Assembly (NCBI GenBank): GCA_963769845.1
Contig: CAVYNL010000002.1
Location: 1-31,388 of the forward strand
Source: JBGQMW01 sp963769845
GTDB taxonomy: Archaea; Thermoproteota; Bathyarchaeia; Bathyarchaeales; Bathycorpusculaceae
Reading direction: 5' to 3'
DNA: 31,388 bases
Part shown: positions 15,019 to 23,603 of the stretch, in pieces
Numbering within the stretch: position 1 is the stretch's first letter
How the letters are laid out: the number at the start of each line of letters is the position of its first letter
The notes under the pieces: generated by a model
Database searches by the model: none
The model's input: only the letters and a program-made list of their open reading frames with translations
What the model was told of the DNA's origin: nothing
Made by a program: the position numbers and the translations under genes

Positions 15019-15612
15019 TCAATTAGACTTGAGACTTGTGGGCAGGGCTTTCACTATTTGGTCGCTGAGGTAACCTGCGAAAAGAAGACCCGAAATGATT
15101 GATGCGACAAACATTGCAGCATATACTCACGGGGGAAGCTGTGGAAGAAAGAACAAACTGACAATAATCAGGTTGCTTTGCGAAGACAGCCCCCCTGCAA
15201 GGTAGATCAAGACTGATCCCGTACCTTGGAAGGCGTCAATCACAATTTTAGCAACTAAGCCTTCTATAGAAGAAAGAAAAGGAGCGAAGACGTTGCTCCC
15301 GCTCAGAAGCATTTCAATTATGCCTTTCAGCAAGCCTGTTCCAATAGCTGATCCTTTTGACGTTGTTAGAACGGCGGCCAAAATCAGCCACATTACGTGA
15401 AGGCCTGACAGGAATTGAGAAGCCACAGGATATGTCAGAGGTATCAAGGAAAGTAGTCTTGCTCCTCGGCTGACTAGAAAGCTGGAAACACGCCTTGCAC
15501 TGCTCAACATTGCACTAAGTAGTAGCTTGTTCAGAGGTCTGCTGTTCTCAGATTTCAAGAGCAGCTTGGCCACGCAGCTTTTCTCAGACCATGTCCGGTA
15601 ACCTGATTCCAT
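15019..15612 (-). CDS. ECF-type transporter S component-like membrane protein with in-frame TGA
   Basis: The ATG at 15612 opens a 161-residue hydrophobic protein that stops at TGA 15129-15127. The same frame continues without further interruption for 35 residues (VYAAMFVASIISGLLFAGYL onwards) to a second TGA at 15021-15019. The continuation is a natural last transmembrane helix, so the first TGA looks like a point nonsense mutation or base error, for example TGG (Trp) to TGA after LPQLPP. Segments such as FLSGLHVMWLILAAVL and GTGLLKGIIEMLLSG resemble YkoE/ThiW-like S components that capture thiamine precursors for ECF transporters, but this is by resemblance only. No ECF ATPase or T component is in the window. 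It follows the CTP synthase gene by 36 nt. Confidence 0.62.
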
Positions 15613-15648
15613 TGCTACTGTGTTTTTATCATATGAGGAAAAAGTGGA

Positions 15649-17274
15649 TCAGAATTCAGGTTTAAGCTTCTTTTCCTTCTTGTCCAAGCAAGCTTTGATG
15701 AACCCGTAGTATTCGGGGTCAGGTCTACACGGACGACTCTTGAATTCGCCATGGAATTGAGATGCAAAGAAGAAGAAGCGGTCGGGCAACTCCAGCAGTT
15801 CCATTCTCCGACCGTCGGTGCTCTTCCCGGAGAACACAAGCCCGTTCTTCCGCAACGTTTCCGAAAAATCAAGATTAACCTCAAATCTGTGGCGATGCCG
15901 TTCAAAGATCTCCTCACATTTGTAGAGCTTGTACGCGATTGTGTCAGGTTCGACCACAATCTTATGAGAGCCCAGACGCATCGTCGCACCCTTAATCTCG
16001 ACTCCCCTTTGCTCAGGCATGAGGTCGATGACGGGATTCGGCGAATCAGGGTTTATCTCGGTGCTGTTCGCTCCTTTCAGGTTGCATACATGCCTCGCGA
16101 ATTCGATCACTGCAAGCTGAAATCCGTAACATATACCAAGAAAGGGAGTGTCATTCTCTCTAGCAAACTCGATTGCCAGTAACTTCCCTTCAGTACCTCT
16201 AGGGCCGAATCCGTACGGAACGAAGATTCCGTCGTATTCTTTGAGATTGTCGACACACGCTTTATCCTGCTCAAGCTTCTCCGCCTCGAGATAGTCTATG
16301 CAAACTCTTGCTCGGCACGCAGCTCCCGCATGTTTCAGTGCTTCGCCCATGCTCACGTAACTGTCTGCAAGCCCTGCATACTTGCCCACAAGCGCAATCT
16401 TCACCTCGTGTTGAGGCTTCAGAATTGCGTCGACGAAAACCCTCCACTGTTTGAGGTCTTTCTTGCGGTCTGAAAGCCCGAACCTCTTGCAGATGAAGTC
16501 GCTCATTCCCTGTTCATCAAGTATGAGCGGAACTTCGTAGACCGTTTCAACATTGTAAGAGCAGAACACTGCATCCTCAGGTATCGTGCCGAACAAGGCG
16601 ATCTTCCTTCTAGCCTCGGTGTCAATCATCTTTGGACTTCTTGCAACAATCGTGTCGGGTTGAATACCTATGCGCCTTAGTTCATTCACGCTGTGCTGAA
16701 GGGGCTTGGTCTTCATTTCGTTGGTAACATCCAATACGGGAACCAAGGCCACATGCACGTACAGGGTGTTTTCAAGGCCTTCTTCCAAGCGCATCTGTCG
16801 AATAGCTTCTAGGAAAGGCAAGCCTTCGATGTCGCCAACGGTGCCGCCGACCTCGGTTAGAACTACATCGACGTCTGATTTTTTCGCAACGTCGCGTATC
16901 CTGTGCTTGATCTCGTTGGTCACGTGCGGAACGATCTGCACGCATCTGCCTAGGAAGTCTCCGCGTCTTTCCTTCTCAATGACCGCCTTGTAGATCAGAC
17001 CTGTTGTAAGATTGTTCTCTTTCTGCAGGTTCAAGTCCAGAAAACGCTCGTACCATCCAAGGTCAAGGTCTGTTTCCCCGCCATCATCAGTCACATAGAC
17101 TTCTCCGTGCATGTAAGGATTCATCGTACCCGCATCAACGTTGACGTAAGGGTCAATCTTTATCACAGTGACTTTCAAACCTCTGGCTTGAAGCATCTTT
17201 CCAATTGAGGAAGTCAAAATACCCTTGCCAACAGAACTCAAGACACCGCCAGTCACAAAAACATACCTTACCAC
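15649..17274 (-). CDS. pyrG: CTP synthase
   Basis: 541-aa CTP synthase that makes CTP from UTP, ATP and glutamine. The N-terminal synthetase domain (1-270) has VTGGVLSSVGKG and the DAGTMNPYMHGEVYVTDDG loop; the class I glutaminase domain follows. The nucleophile is C382 in LGICYGFQ, and H508/E510 lie in ASQFHGEFKSRP. Two active-site neighbours differ from the common form: Y354 in PYGFG where PGGFG is usual, and Gly after the catalytic His where Pro is usual. The start is GTG at 17274, not the open ATG at 17319. AGGGGGAG lies 5 nt upstream of the GTG, and the ATG lies inside the TATA box (ATTTAAATT, 17318-17326), whose predicted start is about 17296. Confidence 0.95.
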   Translation of the reverse strand: MVRYVFVTGGVLSSVGKGILTSSIGKMLQARGLKVTVIKIDPYVNVDAGTMNPYMHGEVYVTDDGGETDLDLGWYERFLDLNLQKENNLTTGLIYKAVIEKERRGDFLGRCVQIVPHVTNEIKHRIRDVAKKSDVDVVLTEVGGTVGDIEGLPFLEAIRQMRLEEGLENTLYVHVALVPVLDVTNEMKTKPLQHSVNELRRIGIQPDTIVARSPKMIDTEARRKIALFGTIPEDAVFCSYNVETVYEVPLILDEQGMSDFICKRFGLSDRKKDLKQWRVFVDAILKPQHEVKIALVGKYAGLADSYVSMGEALKHAGAACRARVCIDYLEAEKLEQDKACVDNLKEYDGIFVPYGFGPRGTEGKLLAIEFARENDTPFLGICYGFQLAVIEFARHVCNLKGANSTEINPDSPNPVIDLMPEQRGVEIKGATMRLGSHKIVVEPDTIAYKLYKCEEIFERHRHRFEVNLDFSETLRKNGLVFSGKSTDGRRMELLELPDRFFFFASQFHGEFKSRPCRPDPEYYGFIKACLDKKEKKLKPEF

Positions 17275-17317
17275 GCAGTCTCCCCCTGCAATGTCAAGAC
17301 CATTACCAGCAGTAAGC

Positions 17318-17326
17318 ATTTAAATT
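17318..17326 (-). promoter_or_regulatory. TATA box of pyrG
   Basis: AATTTAAAT on the minus strand. It overlaps the upstream ATG and so decides for the GTG start at 17274. Confidence 0.6.
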
Positions 17327-17382
17327 CTTTCATTTAGGGGGTTCACAACCGGATTTGAGCAATCTGGACTAGACTGGCTCAG

Positions 17383-17796
17383 CTAGACAGGCTCAACTGC
17401 CTCCATAATCAGGTGGAGTTGGTTTCCGCTCAGCCCCAGACCATGAAAATATCTGCCTCGAAGCCTCGTATCTTTCAAGAAAGTCTCTTTAAGCAACAAG
17501 GGGTCGTCAAAACGTTTGACGTACTGAAATTCCAAGGCACTGTTCCAGCCGCTCGCTTTACAGTCACGTCTCTCTTCTTCACTCAAATCGTCTATTCCAC
17601 ATGCCTTGGCAATAATCCCATATCCGACAAAAGCATCGCCCGCTTGAGTCCTGTGCAAGAACAGTGCTGTCTGTCCTGATTTCCAGTTTCGGCGCACGCT
17701 TGTGAAGTAGATTGCCATTTCAAAAACTCGGTCAACCCACCTCTCACTTGCGATTCTCAGTATGTAACCAGCAGCCTCAGACATCTGACCTCTCAC
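17383..17796 (-). CDS. PUA/EVE-like domain protein
   Basis: 137-aa protein with a compact beta pattern resembling EVE/PUA-like (DUF365-type) modules: GYILRIASERWVDRVFEMAI, then FTSVRRNWKSGQTALFLHR and AFVGYGIIAKA, and a C-terminal LRGRYFHGLGLSGNQLHLI. Such modules bind RNA or modified bases. The gene begins 7 nt after the stop of the zinc alcohol dehydrogenase and is probably cotranscribed with it. The start is either GTG 17796 (AGGAG 4 nt upstream, overlapping the previous stop) or ATG 17784 (AGAGGT close upstream). Family assignment is tentative. Confidence 0.65.
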   Translation of the reverse strand: MRGQMSEAAGYILRIASERWVDRVFEMAIYFTSVRRNWKSGQTALFLHRTQAGDAFVGYGIIAKACGIDDLSEEERRDCKASGWNSALEFQYVKRFDDPLLLKETFLKDTRLRGRYFHGLGLSGNQLHLIMEAVEPV

Positions 17797-17803
17797 TATT
17801 CTC

Positions 17804-18838
17804 CTACGGGATTATTCCTATCTTTATCTCGGTCTTGGAGGTTGACAGCACTTCAAAGGCGTCTTTGATCTGTTCAAGCTTCATCTTCCGCGTAACTAGC
17901 GACCTAACATCGATTGTTCTGGATGCGATAAGATTCAGAGCTTTTCTAAAATGCAGAGGAGTCGTGTGAAATGTGCCTAGCACCGTTTGTTCGCCGTAGT
18001 GGAGTTTTTCTGCGTCAATTTTGACTTCTGTTCCCGGCGGGCAGCCTCCGAACTCCAAGATTTTCCCACCTTTTCTCGCAAGCTTCAACGCTTGTTCCCA
18101 TGTGGCCGGAAGTCCTATTGCTTCGATAACGACATCTGCGCCGTATCCGCCGGTCAGTTCCCTTATTCTTTCCACCACATCTGCCTTTCTGCCATTAACA
18201 GTCTCGTCGGCACCTAGTTTCTGTGCAAAATCGAGTCGTTCATCGACAAGGTCTATCATGATCGTCTTTTGAACGCCGATCTTCTTGACCGTTAGCAGAT
18301 GTAGCAGTCCGATCGGTCCTGCGCCTATTATTGCCACAGTGTCCCCAAGGCTCACATGCGCTTCCTCTACGCCATGCAGGACACAGGCTAACGGTTCAGT
18401 GATAGCTGCTTCCTCGTAGGAAATATCTTGGGGAATTTCCTGCATGTTAACGAGGACCATGCGGCTCGGCACTTTGATGTACTCGGCATAAGCGCCCCAT
18501 AGCCAAATCATGTTCTCGCATAGATTGTACTTCCCTTTTTGACACATCGTGCAATGCAGACAAGGCGCACTGTTGCCAGCGCGGACGCGCATTCCGACCC
18601 TTGGCCATTCTAGGCCTGCAGCTACCTTAACCACTTCACCGGCCCATTCGTGCCCAAAAATCGTCGGCAACTTCACGACTCCCTCGACGTAACCTCTCTG
18701 GAAGATCTTCAAATCAGTTCCACAAGTCGTGGCAGATTTCACTCTGACGAGAACCTCGCCGTCCGATGTTCGCGGAACATCGACATCCTCGACTCTCAGG
18801 TCCCTCACACCGTACAGCATAGCAGCTTTCATTGCCAT
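17804..18838 (-). CDS. Zinc-dependent alcohol dehydrogenase, threonine/sorbitol/butanediol dehydrogenase type
   Basis: 344-aa medium-chain dehydrogenase. Catalytic zinc ligands are C39 (TTCGTD), H63/E64 (GHEWAG) and E148 (TEPLAC). The structural zinc site is C93, C96, C99 and C107. The Rossmann motif is GAGPIG (172-177), and the acidic residue in IDLVDER indicates NAD preference. Substrate cannot be fixed from the sequence: L-threonine, polyols and 2,3-butanediol dehydrogenases share these motifs. The PUA/EVE-like gene follows 7 nt downstream. A minus-strand TATA-like ATATACTAAAAAG lies about 30-40 nt before the ATG. A second copy of the same family lies at 20353-21375. Confidence 0.92.
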   Translation of the reverse strand: MAMKAAMLYGVRDLRVEDVDVPRTSDGEVLVRVKSATTCGTDLKIFQRGYVEGVVKLPTIFGHEWAGEVVKVAAGLEWPRVGMRVRAGNSAPCLHCTMCQKGKYNLCENMIWLWGAYAEYIKVPSRMVLVNMQEIPQDISYEEAAITEPLACVLHGVEEAHVSLGDTVAIIGAGPIGLLHLLTVKKIGVQKTIMIDLVDERLDFAQKLGADETVNGRKADVVERIRELTGGYGADVVIEAIGLPATWEQALKLARKGGKILEFGGCPPGTEVKIDAEKLHYGEQTVLGTFHTTPLHFRKALNLIASRTIDVRSLVTRKMKLEQIKDAFEVLSTSKTEIKIGIIP

Positions 18839-18997
18839 CGCTAGTCTAGAACTAGGCTTTTTAGTATATGGAGATTTCTACTGCATGCAACGTCCACAAC
18901 CTCGTGATTCTGGCCGATTTTCTGCTAGAATCGCAGTGAGTCTTGGACACACATGACAACATATGAAAGCAATGGAAAGAAATCAAAACTAGCGTTG

Positions 18998-19023
18998 GAG
19001 AAGAGGGGGGATCGCCTCTTCTC
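18998..19023 (-). terminator. Perfect 9-bp hairpin downstream of archaellin 2
   Basis: GAGAAGAGG (18998-19006) and CCTCTTCTC (19015-19023) are perfect complements around an 8-nt loop, about 70 nt after the archaellin 2 stop and 160 nt before the next gene. It is likely a terminator or an mRNA 3'-end stabiliser; no long T run follows on the minus strand. Confidence 0.45.
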
Positions 19024-19091
19024 TCTTGTCTCTAGCCCGGTTTAGGGGAGGCAAGAATGCGCCGCAGCGAGATCGATGCTGAATAGTCCTG

Positions 19092-19730
19092 CTAACCCAG
19101 GTCGACAAGCTTGTCGCCCGGCAGACCGCCAGGTATCTCTCTCTGTATCAACAGAGCAGCTCCCATGCTTGTCCTTATCTCGATCTTGACCTTCGTGTAG
19201 GACGCAAGTCCGTACGTGTCACTCAGATTTATGACTAAGTACGCCTTTGCATTCTGTTTGATTGATGTATCCGTGCTGGATTCATAGTTGTAGATGAAGC
19301 ACGTCGCGTTGGGTCCACCAGTCACAAGGGCCATCAGATTTGCCAGAGATACGTTGGTGGAAGTAGTCACACCTCCGTAAATGTTGGCGAGTGAAAAATT
19401 GCCGCCTTGAACTGCCACGACCACCGTGTTCGCCGCCATGTCCACTTGTTCTTGACCTATTGCTAACTTCAACGGGATCGCCAGATAAGTGATTGCTGGG
19501 TTGCTCGCGTTTGTCTTCCCTGTCAAGAACCCGTCCAGTTCGAGTGCGCTTGTGGCTTCTTGTATTCCCTTGTCGATTGTTGATTTTGCCTTCTGCGCAG
19601 AATAGAAACCCATGTTAATAACTACGTAGGCAAATGCTGCGGCGATCACCACGAAAGCGATCAGCACGATCGCAGCCTCTATACCTACAATACCACGCTT
19701 CTGCCTCAAAATGGCCCTAAGTACTTTCAT
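19092..19730 (-). CDS. Archaellin (FlaB-like), copy 2
   Basis: 212-aa paralogue of the archaellin at 4435. The class III leader ends RQKRG (residue 13), cut before IVGIEAAIV, and is followed by the same hydrophobic core, QKAKSTIDKG and SALELDG. The outer domain differs from copy 1 (for example FIYNYESSTDTSIKQN), and both copies end with QREIPG and a terminal DLG. ATG 19730 is preferred over GTG 19742 because AAAGGTGA lies 8 nt upstream and a TATA box (19772-19784) gives a leader of about 20 nt. The first part of the coding DNA is nearly identical to copy 1 while the rest has diverged, which suggests gene conversion. No assembly machinery is encoded nearby. Confidence 0.9.
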   Translation of the reverse strand: MKVLRAILRQKRGIVGIEAAIVLIAFVVIAAAFAYVVINMGFYSAQKAKSTIDKGIQEATSALELDGFLTGKTNASNPAITYLAIPLKLAIGQEQVDMAANTVVVAVQGGNFSLANIYGGVTTSTNVSLANLMALVTGGPNATCFIYNYESSTDTSIKQNAKAYLVINLSDTYGLASYTKVKIEIRTSMGAALLIQREIPGGLPGDKLVDLG

Positions 19731-19771
19731 TCTTGCCTTCACCTTTACTTGCGCTCAATATTCAGAATCTT

Positions 19772-19784
19772 AACATATAATACT
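19772..19784 (-). promoter_or_regulatory. TATA box of archaellin 2
   Basis: AGTATTATATGTT on the minus strand, predicting a start near 19752, 22 nt before ATG 19730. Confidence 0.6.
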
Positions 19785-19857
19785 CTGTGCGTCTCAGACA
19801 AATCAGACTACGCCTTAATGTGCTAAGTGCATGACCCAATTCGACACAGAAGAGGCT

Positions 19858-20277
19858 TCAAATCAAACAGGAACGTGTCTTGTCGAGGACCCCGTTTGCT
19901 AGCTTGTCGACCTCTTGAAGACGATCGTCTGTTCTGGGGACATACACGAAGGTTACTGCGCGGAACGTGCGAACCACCTCGCATACCTTGTTTCGCAATG
20001 CTTTCAAATGCAGGTCCTTCACCGCGTATTGTCCATTGAGTTGCTTGACAACAAGCTGGCTGTCCATGTTGCAGAGTACCTGGTCAGCCGTGCCTGAAAC
20101 GGACTCAAGCGCGTAGATCAACGCCAGATACTCAGCCTGGTTGTTCGTCTTCACTCCCAAGTACTTGGTCCGTTTCTGTATAACCCTCTCATCCTCAGCC
20201 AAAGCGATAAAAGCCGCCGCTGAAGGGCCAGGATTTCCTCTTGAGGCCCCGTCAGAATAGACTATGAGCTTAGACAT
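19858..20277 (-). CDS. rnhA: Ribonuclease HI
   Basis: 139-aa RNase H fold that cuts the RNA strand of RNA-DNA hybrids. Four acidic active-site positions are visible: D9 in YSDGASRGNPGP, E49 in NNQAEYLAL, D72 in CNMDSQLVVKQLNGQY and D124 in QEVDKLAN. The form is the short archaeal/Sulfolobus type without the basic protrusion of bacterial enzymes. The ATG at 20277 has no strong ribosome site. It lies between archaellin 2 and the second alcohol dehydrogenase, all on the minus strand. Confidence 0.92.
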   Translation of the reverse strand: MSKLIVYSDGASRGNPGPSAAAFIALAEDERVIQKRTKYLGVKTNNQAEYLALIYALESVSGTADQVLCNMDSQLVVKQLNGQYAVKDLHLKALRNKVCEVVRTFRAVTFVYVPRTDDRLQEVDKLANGVLDKTRSCLI

Positions 20278-20352
20278 TGTTCTGACTTCAACCCCTTCCA
20301 GTTCGTTTTGGCTGCCTTTCCAGTCCTATCACTCATATGCCGCCCGCGTTCT

Positions 20353-21375
20353 TCATGTCAAGATCAGGACTCTAAGGCTTTCCTTGCTTTCCAAGGCCGT
20401 GCTGAATGCCTTTGGAGTTTGTGCAAGTTTAAAACGGTGAGTTATCAATTCCTTGACGGCTATTTTCCTCGATGACAGAAGTTGGAGCGCGGTCCTTGTT
20501 TCAAGATGAGAGGTTGAATAAGACGGAATTATCTGAATTTCTGAGAGAAATAGGTCTCTTGGGCTCAATTGCAGGTAGCTTTCAGGGTTGGTGGGTGCAA
20601 AGACGCACAGTTTTCCTCCTTTTCTGCAGATGCTCATTCCCGTCTTGTACGCTTCCAGGTTGGGGGCTGTGACAATTGCAAGGTCTACCCCTCTGCCGTC
20701 AGTTTCTTTGGTCACAACCTCGGCAAAGTTCTGGTTTTTCGGATTGACGGTTATGTCTGCCCCAAACCTGCCGGCAAACTTCAGGCGAAAATCGATTAAG
20801 TCGCTCACAATCGTAGTTCCTGCTCCATAAATTTTGCTGAGCGCGGAGTGAATCAAACCAGTTGCGCCTGCGCCGATGATTGCCACGGTATCGCCTACTT
20901 GGACGCCACATTTCTTTAGGGCTCTCAGGCAGCATCCAACGGGTTCAACGAAAGTTGCGTCTTCGAATGACAGATCATCGGGTATCTTGAGTGTATCTAT
21001 CTGAACGTTCGATGCTGGAACCCTGAAATATTCTGAAAAACCGCCCGGTCTGATGTTTGTTTCGTGGAACTTTCTGCATAACGTATAGTCACCATGCAAG
21101 CAGTAGTGGCATGTCAGACATGCTACATGATGGTGCACAAAAACCCGGTCTCCGACTTCCAGTGAACTGACTTTGCTTCCCTTCTTTACGACTACGCCCG
21201 AAGGCTCATGCCCAAGAACGAGAGGGGCACGAGACTCTAAGTACCAGCCCATCAGGTCTGAACCGCATATTCCACAAGCTTTCATTTCAACAAGAATCTC
21301 ATCATCGCCAATCTGAGGGGTCGGAACTTCCTCCAACCGGATGTCATGCTGGTTATAATACATGGCAGCTTTCAT
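20353..21375 (-). CDS. Zinc-dependent alcohol dehydrogenase, second copy
   Basis: 340-aa medium-chain dehydrogenase. Catalytic zinc ligands are C37 (CGICGSD), H56/E57 (GHEPSG) and the later VEPVGC; structural zinc cysteines are C86, C89, C92 and C100. The nucleotide motif is GAGATG, with an acidic residue in SDLIDFR for NAD. The frame is open to GTG 21408, but ATG 21375 is preceded by TGGGGGT and the protein then starts MKAAMYY, as usual. It lies 128 nt downstream of the E2 gene on the same strand, so it could be part of, or regulated with, the dehydrogenase-complex operon. A diol or acetoin substrate is a contextual guess; threonine or polyols are equally open. Confidence 0.92.
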   Translation of the reverse strand: MKAAMYYNQHDIRLEEVPTPQIGDDEILVEMKACGICGSDLMGWYLESRAPLVLGHEPSGVVVKKGSKVSSLEVGDRVFVHHHVACLTCHYCLHGDYTLCRKFHETNIRPGGFSEYFRVPASNVQIDTLKIPDDLSFEDATFVEPVGCCLRALKKCGVQVGDTVAIIGAGATGLIHSALSKIYGAGTTIVSDLIDFRLKFAGRFGADITVNPKNQNFAEVVTKETDGRGVDLAIVTAPNLEAYKTGMSICRKGGKLCVFAPTNPESYLQLSPRDLFLSEIQIIPSYSTSHLETRTALQLLSSRKIAVKELITHRFKLAQTPKAFSTALESKESLRVLILT

Positions 21376-21503
21376 TCGAACCCCCAGATTTTCTCTGGCA
21401 TTCTGCACTTAAGACTTTCCAACTCACTTATTGTTGTGCTTCTCACCAGGAAGCCTAGCACACTGTATGAAGAGGAGTAATGCCATACAGACAGATATGG
21501 CAG

Positions 21504-22613
21504 CTATTCAAGAATCGCGGCTTTCTCTATCTTCTCTTTGACGCTCTGTAGGAATGCCCCAGCCGGAGCCCCGTCGACGATTCTATGGTCGTACGACAGA
21601 CTGAGCGTGACGAAGGGTACAGAGCCCACTTTTCCATCTAACATCGTCAGTTTGTCGGCGATTCTGCCCACGCCCAGGATGGCAGCCTCGGGCGGGTTAA
21701 TTATTGGGGCAAAAAAGTCTACGCCGAACATACCCAAGTTTGTGACGGTGAACGTCCCGCCTGTCACTTCTTCCTTCGACAGTTTTCCTTGCTGGGCCTT
21801 TTCCGTTTTCTCCCTGATAGTACCCTCTATCTCACTCAGAGACCTCTTGTCTGGGCTACGTATTACAGGCACGACCAGGCCGTTTTCAGTGGCAACGGCT
21901 ACCCCGACGTTTATGTCCTCAAACATCTTTATCATGTCGCCCTGAAGGGTGGAATTTATCCAAGGGTGTTCAGCCAATGCTTTGGCGACTGCTTTGACGA
22001 GAATTGCAGTGTAGGATACCAGCAGTTTTTCACGCAGAATCTTTGCACTGGAAAAGGCGACCTCCATGAATATCGTGCTGTGAGGCGCCGTTCTGAAGCT
22101 CGTAGAAAGGCGCTCAGCCGAGGTCTTTCTGAAACCGCTTAATTGGAAAGTCTGTTTGACTTTTGGCATGATTCCGCTCCTCTGTTCCGCAAAGCGTTTG
22201 ACATCTTCCTCGGATATTCTTCCCTCGGGTCCGCTCCCTTCCACGGACGAAATGTCAATGCCATGTTCCTTTGCCAAGCGTTTTGCGGCGGGTGATGCCT
22301 GAACCCGTTTTTCGCTTTCACTGCCCGTTTCTTCAGCTGCTTCTGCAGGGGCTTCCGTTTCGGGTAGGGTTTCATCTGCTGAACCTATGATGCCTATAGG
22401 GGCACCTACAGGAACGTCCACTCCTTCTTCTATGATTATCTTCCGGAGGATGCCTGATGCTGGAGCCTCCAAATCGTAGGTCGCTTTCTCTGAGACAACT
22501 TCCACGACCGGTTCGCCTTTTTCGACATGGTCACCTTCTTTCTTGTACCACTTGCCTACTGTGCCTTCTTTCATCGTGAGGCTGAGCTTAGGCATCAATA
22601 TGTTGGTTACCAT
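21504..22613 (-). CDS. 2-oxoacid dehydrogenase complex E2, dihydrolipoyl acyltransferase
   Basis: 369-aa E2 core. An N-terminal lipoyl domain carries the lipoylated lysine K43 in VSEKATYDLEAP. A Pro/Ala/Glu-rich linker (about 82-103) follows, then the peripheral subunit-binding domain (about 104-143, QASPAAKRLAKEHGIDI and GRISEEDV), then the acyltransferase domain ending with the active-site motif DHRIVDG (H343). One lipoyl domain and one binding domain is the minimal bacterial/archaeal layout. ATG 22613 begins one base after the E1beta stop (22615); an open TTG at 22622 overlaps E1beta and is less likely. The complex needs an E3 lipoamide dehydrogenase that is not in this window. The acyl group transferred is not determined. 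Confidence 0.95.
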   Translation of the reverse strand: MVTNILMPKLSLTMKEGTVGKWYKKEGDHVEKGEPVVEVVSEKATYDLEAPASGILRKIIIEEGVDVPVGAPIGIIGSADETLPETEAPAEAAEETGSESEKRVQASPAAKRLAKEHGIDISSVEGSGPEGRISEEDVKRFAEQRSGIMPKVKQTFQLSGFRKTSAERLSTSFRTAPHSTIFMEVAFSSAKILREKLLVSYTAILVKAVAKALAEHPWINSTLQGDMIKMFEDINVGVAVATENGLVVPVIRSPDKRSLSEIEGTIREKTEKAQQGKLSKEEVTGGTFTVTNLGMFGVDFFAPIINPPEAAILGVGRIADKLTMLDGKVGSVPFVTLSLSYDHRIVDGAPAGAFLQSVKEKIEKAAILE

Positions 22614-22614
22614 T

Positions 22615-23589
22615 CTAGACAACTTCCTTAACCGCTTTGATTATGGACTGTTCGTTAGGAATTATGAACTGCTCCAGTGGCGGGCTGAACGGTATCGGAG
22701 TGTCGGGAGTTGTCACACGTTTTACCGGCGCATCCAGATAGTCGAGTGCTCTTTCGGCTACGAGTGCAGCTATCTCAGCGCTCACGCCGCCCGTTCTGCA
22801 GTCCTCACTTACGATGACTACTCTTCCAGTTTTTCTGACTGAGCCCGTTATCGTAGCTACGTCCAAAGGTGTCAATGTCCTTGGGTCTACCACTTCGGCA
22901 TCTACACCTTCCTTCAGCAGTGTCGTTGCGGCGTTCAAGGCCTTGTGAACCATGTAGGACGTAGCAACAACCGTAACGTCGGTACCTTCCTTCTTCACAT
23001 CCGCTTTGCCAAATGGAATCAGGTACTCCTGCTCAGGAACTTCACCTTCAACAGGGTAGAGAAGCTTGTGTTCACAGAAGAACACAGGGTTGCTGCCTCG
23101 AATAGCGGTCTTCAGAAGTCCTTTTGCATCATAAGGTGTTGAAGGAACAGCAACGTGCAGACCTGGAACGTGCATGAACCACGCTTCCAGACTCTGCGAA
23201 TGGTGAGACGCGATGTTGACTCCGGCGCCGAACGGCGTCCTTATCACTAGCGGACATGAAGCTTGACCGCCAAACATGTAGCGAATCTTCGCTGCCTGGT
23301 TGGCTATTTGATCCATGGCCAGGGCAGTTAGGTCCCCGAACATTATCTCTGCAACTGGACGCATGCCCGTTATTGCCGCGCCGACAGCAGTGCCGATGAT
23401 CGCCGACTCCGATATAGGAGTGTCCCTCACTCTTTCGTCTCCGAACTCTTGTGCCAATCCATCAGTGACTTTGAATGCTCCACCCCAGAACCTGCCGATG
23501 TCTTCTCCGAGCAGGAACACTCTTGAGTCTCTCTGCATTTCTTCTCTCAACGCTTCACGAAGCGAATCACGATAAGTAATCTTCCGCAC
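22615..23589 (-). CDS. 2-oxoacid dehydrogenase complex E1 component, beta subunit
   Basis: 324-aa E1beta (transketolase pyrimidine-binding plus C-terminal domains). Visible features are ITYRDSLREALREEM at the start, LLGEDIG, DTPISESAIIGTAVGAA with the conserved glutamate that activates thiamine diphosphate, MDQIANQAAKIRYM, and SHHSQSLEAWFMHVPGLHVAVP. It pairs with E1alpha to decarboxylate a 2-oxoacid (or acetoin) and pass the acyl group to lipoyl-E2. The GTG at 23589 has GGAGGG about 7 nt upstream, and E1alpha stops only 14 nt before it, so the genes are tightly coupled. Confidence 0.95.
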   Translation of the reverse strand: MRKITYRDSLREALREEMQRDSRVFLLGEDIGRFWGGAFKVTDGLAQEFGDERVRDTPISESAIIGTAVGAAITGMRPVAEIMFGDLTALAMDQIANQAAKIRYMFGGQASCPLVIRTPFGAGVNIASHHSQSLEAWFMHVPGLHVAVPSTPYDAKGLLKTAIRGSNPVFFCEHKLLYPVEGEVPEQEYLIPFGKADVKKEGTDVTVVATSYMVHKALNAATTLLKEGVDAEVVDPRTLTPLDVATITGSVRKTGRVVIVSEDCRTGGVSAEIAALVAERALDYLDAPVKRVTTPDTPIPFSPPLEQFIIPNEQSIIKAVKEVV

Positions 23590-23603
23590 ACATTTCCCTC
23601 CTA

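Noticed and set aside
15127..15129. Selenocysteine or tryptophan read at TGA
   Set aside because: TGA ends several other genes here, no selenocysteine element or selenoprotein family is evident, and the flanking sequence gives no redox motif.
21360..21390. T-arm-like GGGGGTTCGAATG on the minus strand
   Set aside because: It is the ribosome site and start region of the second alcohol dehydrogenase; no tRNA fold.
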